NCBI GenBank assembly: GCA_037176705.1
Contig: CM073885.1
Coordinates: forward strand, 220,484,290 to 220,548,289
Length of the DNA: 64,000 nt
Reading direction: 5' to 3'
DNA from: Molossus alvarezi
Lineage: Eukaryota; Chordata; Mammalia; Chiroptera; Molossidae
Numbering within the stretch: position 1 is the stretch's first letter; the number at the start of each line of letters is the position of its first letter. The position numbers and the translations under genes were made by a program. The notes below the pieces were generated by a model that saw only the letters and a list, made by a program, of their open reading frames with translations, did not search any database and was not told the origin of the DNA. Shown here one piece after another: positions 1 through 64,000 of this stretch.

Positions 1-59
1 TCATATATATTGCCAGTAGTGGAATCACTGGGTTATATGACAGCTCTATTTTTATTTTT

Positions 60-290
60 ATTTTTTTGTATTTTTTAAAAAATATGTTTTATTGATGTTT
101 TAGAGAGAGGGAATGGGAGAGGGAGAGAGAGATAGAAATATCGATGAGAGAGAAACATTGATTGGCTGCCTCCTGCATGCCCCTCACTGGGGATTGGGCC
201 CACAGCCCGGGCATGTGCCCTGACCGGGCATGGAACTAGTGCCCTCTTGGTCCACTGTGGATGCTCAACCACTGAGCCACACTGGCTAGA
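60..290 (-). mobile_element. Ves SINE
   Basis: Complement of a tRNA-derived bat Ves SINE: GA-rich tail side, CATGTGCCCTGACCGGGCA (B-box region) and GAGCCACACTGGCTAG head. Subtype with GTGTGGCTCAGTGGTTGAGCAT. Inserted in an old L1. Confidence 0.93.
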
Positions 291-412
291 CTATTCTTAA
301 TTTTTTGAGGACTCTCTATACTGTCTTCCATAGAGGTTGTGCCAATTTACATTCTCACCAGCAGTGCACAAGGGTTCCCTTTTCTCCACATCCTGAGGAG
401 TGTTCCAGCAGT

Positions 413-937
413 CTTCTAGATGTGTGTTATATTAGATGCCTGCCCTTCAGGCTGATGATTTAATACAAGCAGGTGAGCTTCCTTCATTTTAAGTCTAGGC
501 ATCATTGGCTGCCTCTGAGCTGGGCTCTGGGGTAGTTGAGTTTGAGGTTTCTCAGCCCTTTAGAGGTTTCTCAGATGCTACAATCTTGTAGCTCTCAAGA
601 CTCAAACCTCATTGTTTTTCAAAGTCAGATGTATGAGGGACTTGTCTCTCAAATGTATGTTTTAAAAGTTGGGCTGCCCATTGTGGAGTTTGAACCCTTC
701 ACTACTCAGGGAAAAAGCTCCAGGTTTTGAGTTCCCTCCCAGTGTGGGGTTTATGGCAAGACTGTGTCCCAGCCTCTTCGACCTACTTTGGTGTGGTTTT
801 CTTCTTGTTTGCCCAACATGTAATCTTTACTCAGCCTTTAGGTTTTTTAAAAGACGGAATTGTTCTATGTAGCTGTAAACTCAGTGTGTTCATGGCAGGA
901 GGTAATGGAACTGAAACCTGTATTCTCTTATCTTTCT
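413..937. other. Unassigned sequence inserted in an old L1
   Basis: About 525 bp of unique-looking, moderately GC sequence between two parts of one L1 fragment, which shows it was inserted. The stretch from 640 to 905 faintly recalls the antisense of an L1 5'UTR or an old LTR. No terminal repeats seen. Confidence 0.4.
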
Positions 938-1121
938 TATTTTTTATTTATTGATTTTAAAGAGGGAGGAAGGGAAGGAGAGGGAGAGAAACATTGATTT
1001 GTTGTTTCACTTATTTATGCACTCATTGGTTGATTCTTGTATGTGTCCTGACTGGGGATCGAACCCCTAGCCTTGATGTATCGGGATGACATCCTAACCA
1101 ACAGAGCTACCTGGCCAGGGC
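938..1121 (-). mobile_element. Ves-related SINE, diverged subtype
   Basis: Head CCTGGCCAGGTAGCTCTGTTG and GGATCGAACCCC (complement) mark the tRNA part. The tail region ACTTATTTATGCACTCATTGG differs from the common Ves subtypes. Similar head to the copy at 52733. Confidence 0.85.
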
Positions 1122-1739
1122 TTGTACTATCTTGTTTTTGATGATAGCTATTTTAACAAATGGGAGGTGATATCTCATTGTGGTTTTGATTTACTTTTTG
1201 TTAATGATTAGTAATGAGCATCTTTTTATGTACCTTTTTGCCATCTGTATATCTTCTTTGGAAAAATGCCTGTTCAGGTACTTTTCCCCTTTTTAATTAG
1301 ATTATTTGTGGGGTTTCTTTATGGGTTTTTGTTTTTGTTTTTTTCTATTGAGGTGTATGAGTTCTTTGTACATTTTGGATATTAACCCCTTATCAGATAC
1401 ATGATGTGCAAATATTTTCCCATTCCATAGGTTGTCTTTTCATTTTGTTGATCATTTCTTTTGCTGTGTTAATGGTATAATTTTAATGAAACTCGAATAA
1501 CTCAAAATGTTATCATTAATGACATTCACCAATTATTATAATTAATAATTGGTTTAGGCCTGCTGTCCCACTATTACAATACTTGGTTTTTCTTTACAAA
1601 GCCGTGGTAGGGGGTGGGTTTTCAGATGTATATGCATACCTTATGTAGAATCAAGCTGGTTTTAGTCAGCTTTACCACTGTATGTTGAGTCCTAGTCATC
1701 TATAACCTGAAAGTCAAACTTACCAGCATATACAAAGGC

Positions 1740-1975
1740 CTTTGTGGTCTAACCTTCTCTCTGTACATTGTAGTCTCTTTCATACCTCTTCCCCACATGT
1801 AGCCTCCATTCCAGCAATATCAAGCTACTTGCTCTTCCTGAATGTACTATACTATGCTAGCCCTCATGCTTTTGCCCAGGTAATTTCCTCTCCTCTACCT
1901 TGTCTGCCTAGCAAATTCTTTTTATCCATCAAGACTTAGCTTAGGCATTTCCTTCTCTGAAGCCTTTCCTGTAGA
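1740..1975 (+). repeat. Probable L2 LINE relic
   Basis: CAAATTCTTTTTATCCATCAAGACTTAGCTTAGGC-type text followed by CTCTGAAGCCTTTCCTG is the hallmark of the L2 3' half. Diverged. The stretches 1493-1739 and 1976-2757 hold nothing I recognise. Confidence 0.5.
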
Positions 1976-2757
1976 CAGTAGTGGGTGTATTCTCCTTTGC
2001 CCTTTGTATATATATCTGTTGTACTATTCAGCACATTTTATTGTATTCATGAACACATTGTTCTACCTTAGCAGAATGTGTAAGCACTTTTGGGGAAAAA
2101 AACAACAACCTATACCCTTATTAAGTGCTGAAAAAAGAAACCCTGTTCTTATTTATCTAATGTCTCTCACATTTCTCTACAAGTTTTTGAAGTGTTCTTC
2201 CATTGCTGCATTATCTATCTTTGTTTCTTTGGATTTTTATTATTGACTGTTTGCTTATTTGTCTAATTTTGGTCTCTTTTTAATTTTATAATCTTTCTCC
2301 AAAATTTTAGTGGTTTGGGCTTTTTGTTTATACTCAAGGATGAACCCTTAAAAAACTGATGGTAAGCTCTTTGTTTATGGGTCGAACTTGATGACTTTGT
2401 TTTGGGATGATTAAGTGGTTATCAAATGTTATGGTAGGAGATCCCACAGTGCCTGAATTTTGAGATCTTTGTGAATTTCTTTGTAGAGAATACCTTGAAT
2501 TTCGGGTGGTGGTTATCTACTGCTAAGTATTTTAAGTGGTTGGAGGTGGTGGTTGACTTTTCTATAGAGAATTTCAACCAATTTATCTGTTCTCAGGAAT
2601 AAAACTTATTCTTGTCTCTATATTAAGCCAGAAGTCAGATTTATTTTAGAAACAGTGTTTTGGTGTAAAGCAGAGAATGAACTGAAAGGGGGCAAGCTTG
2701 AGACATTGAGACTAGTCAAGGTATTCTAGTACTGTAGGTGAGAAATGATTAATTAGG

Positions 2758-3008
2758 GCCCTGGCTGGTTTGGCTCAGTGGTTAGAGCATTGGCCGGCTG
2801 ACCGGAGAGTCCTGGATTTGGTTCCCACTAAGGGCATGTACCTTGGTTGCAGTTTGTACCCGGCCCCATTGGGGTCTTGTGGGTGGCAACCACTCAGTGT
2901 GTCTCTCTCACATCGATGTTTCTCTCTCTCCCTTTCTGTCTCCTTCCTGCTCTATCTGAAGATAAATGCAAAAAAACTGTCCTCAGGTGAGGATAAAAAA
3001 ATAATAAT
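2758..3008 (+). mobile_element. Ves SINE (TTTGGCTCAG subtype)
   Basis: Starts GGCCCTGGCTGGTTTGGCTC, ends with CTGTCCTCAGGTGAGGATAAA. tRNA-derived head, CT-rich middle, A-rich end. Confidence 0.95.
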
Positions 3009-3304
3009 ATGAACAAGTGCTGGTGAGGATGTGGAAAAAAGGGAACCCTAGTGCACTGCTGGGGGGAATGCAGACTGGTGCAGTCACTATGGAAAACAGT
3101 ATGGAGTTTCCTCAAAACATTAAAAATGGAACTGCCTTTTGACCCAGCGATCCCACTTCTAGGACTACATCCTGAGAACCCTGAAACACCAATTTGGAAG
3201 GACATTTGCACCCCTATGTTCATAGCAGCACTATTTACAATAGCCAAGATTTGGAAACAGCCAAAGTGCCCATCAGATGAGTGGATAAAAAAGCTGTGGT
3301 GTAG

Positions 3305-3555
3305 CTTCGGCTGGTTTGGTTCAGCAGTTAGAGCATCAACCTGTGGACCAAAGGGTTGTGGGTTCAATTCCAGTCAAAGGCACATACCTGGATTGCAGGT
3401 TCTATCCCTATCCCTAGTCGGGGTCATGTGAGAGGCAACCAATTGATGTGTCTCTCTCACTTGGATATGTATCTCTCTCTTTCTGTCCCTTCCACTCTAT
3501 CTAAAATTAATGGGGGAAAAAATATCCCCTAGTGAGGATTAACCAAAAAAAAAAC
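3305..3555 (+). mobile_element. Ves SINE, older subtype
   Basis: TTCGGCTGGTTTGGTTCAGC to TATCCCCTAGTGAGGATTAA. Flanked by copies of the L1 target AAAAAGCTGTGGT at 3287-3304 and 3556-3571. Confidence 0.92.
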
Positions 3556-3571
3556 AAAAACTGTGGTATAG

Positions 3572-3670
3572 CCCGCAACCCGCTGATGTTTTTCTCTCAC
3601 ATTGATGTTTCTCTCTCTCCCTTACTCATTCTCTAAAATCAATAAAAACATATCCTCAGATGAGGATTTA
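3572..3670 (+). mobile_element. 5'-truncated Ves SINE at the same target
   Basis: Only the 3' half of a Ves (GATGTTTTTCTCTCACATTG to CATATCCTCAGATGAGGAT), followed by a third copy of AAAAAGCTGTGGT at 3671-3686. Confidence 0.88.
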
Positions 3671-4301
3671 AAAAAAAAGCTGTGGTACATTTACACAATG
3701 AAATATTATGTAGCTGTGAAAAAGAAGGAAATCTTACTCTTAGTGACAGCATGGATGGACCTGGAGATTATTATGCTAAGTGAAATAAGCCAATCAGAGA
3801 AAGACAAATACCATATGATCTTACTTACATGTGGAATCTAATGAATAAAATAAGATAACTAGCAAAATAGAAACAGAAGCATGAATACATGGAACAGACT
3901 GACAGATGTCAGGAGAGTGGGGACAGGGAAGCTGGATGAGAGAAGGTGAAGGATTAACCAAAGAACATACATACATAACACACAGACACAGACAACAGTG
4001 TGGTAATGGCCAGAGGGGAGGGGAGAGGAGGTGAGGGCTGGGTGGAGGTAGGTAAAAGGGGGGGACATGGGAGTATCTGTAATAATAACAAAAGTTAAAA
4101 ATTAATTAATAATATATAGTTTTTGGAAATTATTAGCTATAAGGAAATAAGTTCCTCTAATGAAGACTAATTTGGCAATATGCAGATGATGTATTATAAT
4201 GTCGTATTCCTGAAACCTGTATACTTTTATTAACCAATGACACCCCTATAAATTCAATAAAAAAAGAAAAGAATAATTTGTATGGCATTTTATTTTTTTA
4301 G

Positions 4302-63369
<59,068 letters not shown>

Positions 63370-63914
63370 GTAAGAACGATCTGATGAAATCACTGATGAG
63401 ATTAACTGATTGTCCAGCTCTGGTAAATTGAAAGTACCTTTTTATAATCAGAATAAGATTTTACATGGTGTTCTTATATGCAGTTCTGACAGATATCTGT
63501 GTAACTTAAGTGGGTCTGATTTAAATAGAATAGCTATTGTGTATACACACACACACCCCTTAGTAAATATACATAGATATTATTATATGTAAATATTATC
63601 TCTTTCTTTCTCTGTCATGAATAATGATTTTTTTCTATTTATTATAAGATTTTAGGTCTTCTTTTAAATGCTGTGACTTTCTTATTTACATTCTCTAAAA
63701 TTACAGCTCTCTTCAGTCTCTGCCTTTGTAAATACAAGTACCTAGCCTACTGTCATGCAAACTTATGAAAATGTTCTCATTCTTTGAATTCTCAATTCTT
63801 ATTTTTTGTTAAGACAGATGGGAGAAAAATGGTTTGATTTAGAGTAAGTGTCTGATAAATAAGTAGATGTTAAATAAATAGATGTTGAAATAAACTCGAT
63901 ATGCTTTTCATCAT

Positions 63915-64000
63915 CCCTGGCCGGTTTGGCTCAGCAGTTAGAGCATCGGCTCGCATACCAGAGAGACCTGGGTTCGGTTCCCGCTAAGGGCACATACCTG
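63915..64000 (+). mobile_element. Ves SINE, cut by the window edge
   Basis: CCCTGGCCGGTTTGGCTCAG to GCTAAGGGCACATACCTG. Only the tRNA-like head is inside the window. Confidence 0.95.

Larger units (their letters stand above)
1..1492 (-). mobile_element. Old L1 ORF2 3' region, broken by insertions
   Basis: Diverged L1 ORF2 sequence read on the minus strand at 1-60, 291-412 and 1122-1492 (for example AGTGGAATCACTGGGT, CACCAGCAGTGCACAAGG, TGGATATTAACCCCTTATC). It is split by a Ves SINE at 60-290 and by about 700 bp (413-1121) that includes another SINE. Confidence 0.8.
3010..4262 (+). mobile_element. Old L1 3' end with two SINEs inserted
   Basis: Sense-strand L1 ORF2 end and 3'UTR (GGTGAGGATGTGG, then GCACTGCTGGGGGGAATG, then ATGGATGGACCTGGAG, then AACAGTGTGGTAATGG), ending ATTCAATAAAAAAAG. 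Interrupted at 3305-3555 and 3572-3670 by SINEs. Its end lies about 40 bp before CCDC158 exon 1. Confidence 0.88.

Noticed and set aside
2770..3012. Recurrent ORFs starting MAQWLEHWPA / MAQRLERRPA at many places
   Set aside because: These are translations of the Ves SINE head, not genes.

Overview
The window is mammalian nuclear DNA from a bat. It carries two dozen copies of the tRNA-derived Ves SINE, which is restricted to bats of the Yangochiroptera group, plus long L1 elements and old mammalian repeats (MIR, L2, a Tigger1 relic, an old LTR). I cannot name the family or species from sequence alone.

One protein-coding gene spans almost the whole window on the + strand: CCDC158, a long coiled-coil protein. 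I placed 19 consecutive internal exons between 4302 and 63369. Every junction uses AG/GT and keeps phase, and the exons join into a 2,881-nt frame (960 codons plus one base) with no stop. The first coding exon(s), about 96 residues in the human protein, lie before the window. The last ~60 residues lie after it. Exons 1-14 (4302-46878) encode nearly continuous coiled coil; exons 14-19 encode a Ser/Thr/Pro-rich tail.

Region by region: 1-4301 is upstream intron made of broken L1 and Ves copies. 4.3-7.2 kb holds exons 1-5. 7.2-14.1 kb is a large intron with three Ves copies near its start and about 5 kb almost free of repeats. Exon 6 is at 14.1 kb. A very recent, full-length retrocopy of the proteasome gene PSMB3 with an intact 205-codon frame lies antisense in the next intron (14465-15168). 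Exons 7-10 span 16.7-23.7 kb. Two near-full-length but inactivated L1 elements, both antisense to CCDC158, fill the introns on either side of exon 11 (24442-30477 and 33318-39140). Exons 12-14 (40.4-46.9 kb) surround a nested older L1 block with a 15-bp flanking repeat. Exons 15-19 (53.3-63.4 kb) lie among Ves SINEs, a hAT-like DNA transposon, MIR/L2 relics and an old solo LTR.

I found no new multi-gene system. The most notable items are the intact PSMB3 retrogene, a 12-unit minisatellite inside one L1 5'UTR, an exact 36-bp copied segment inside an old L1, two places where the same target sequence was hit twice by retroposition, a changed 3' end of CCDC158 exon 15, and a possible alternative terminal exon at 11096-11272. 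Comparisons with human proteins rest on memory, not on a search.
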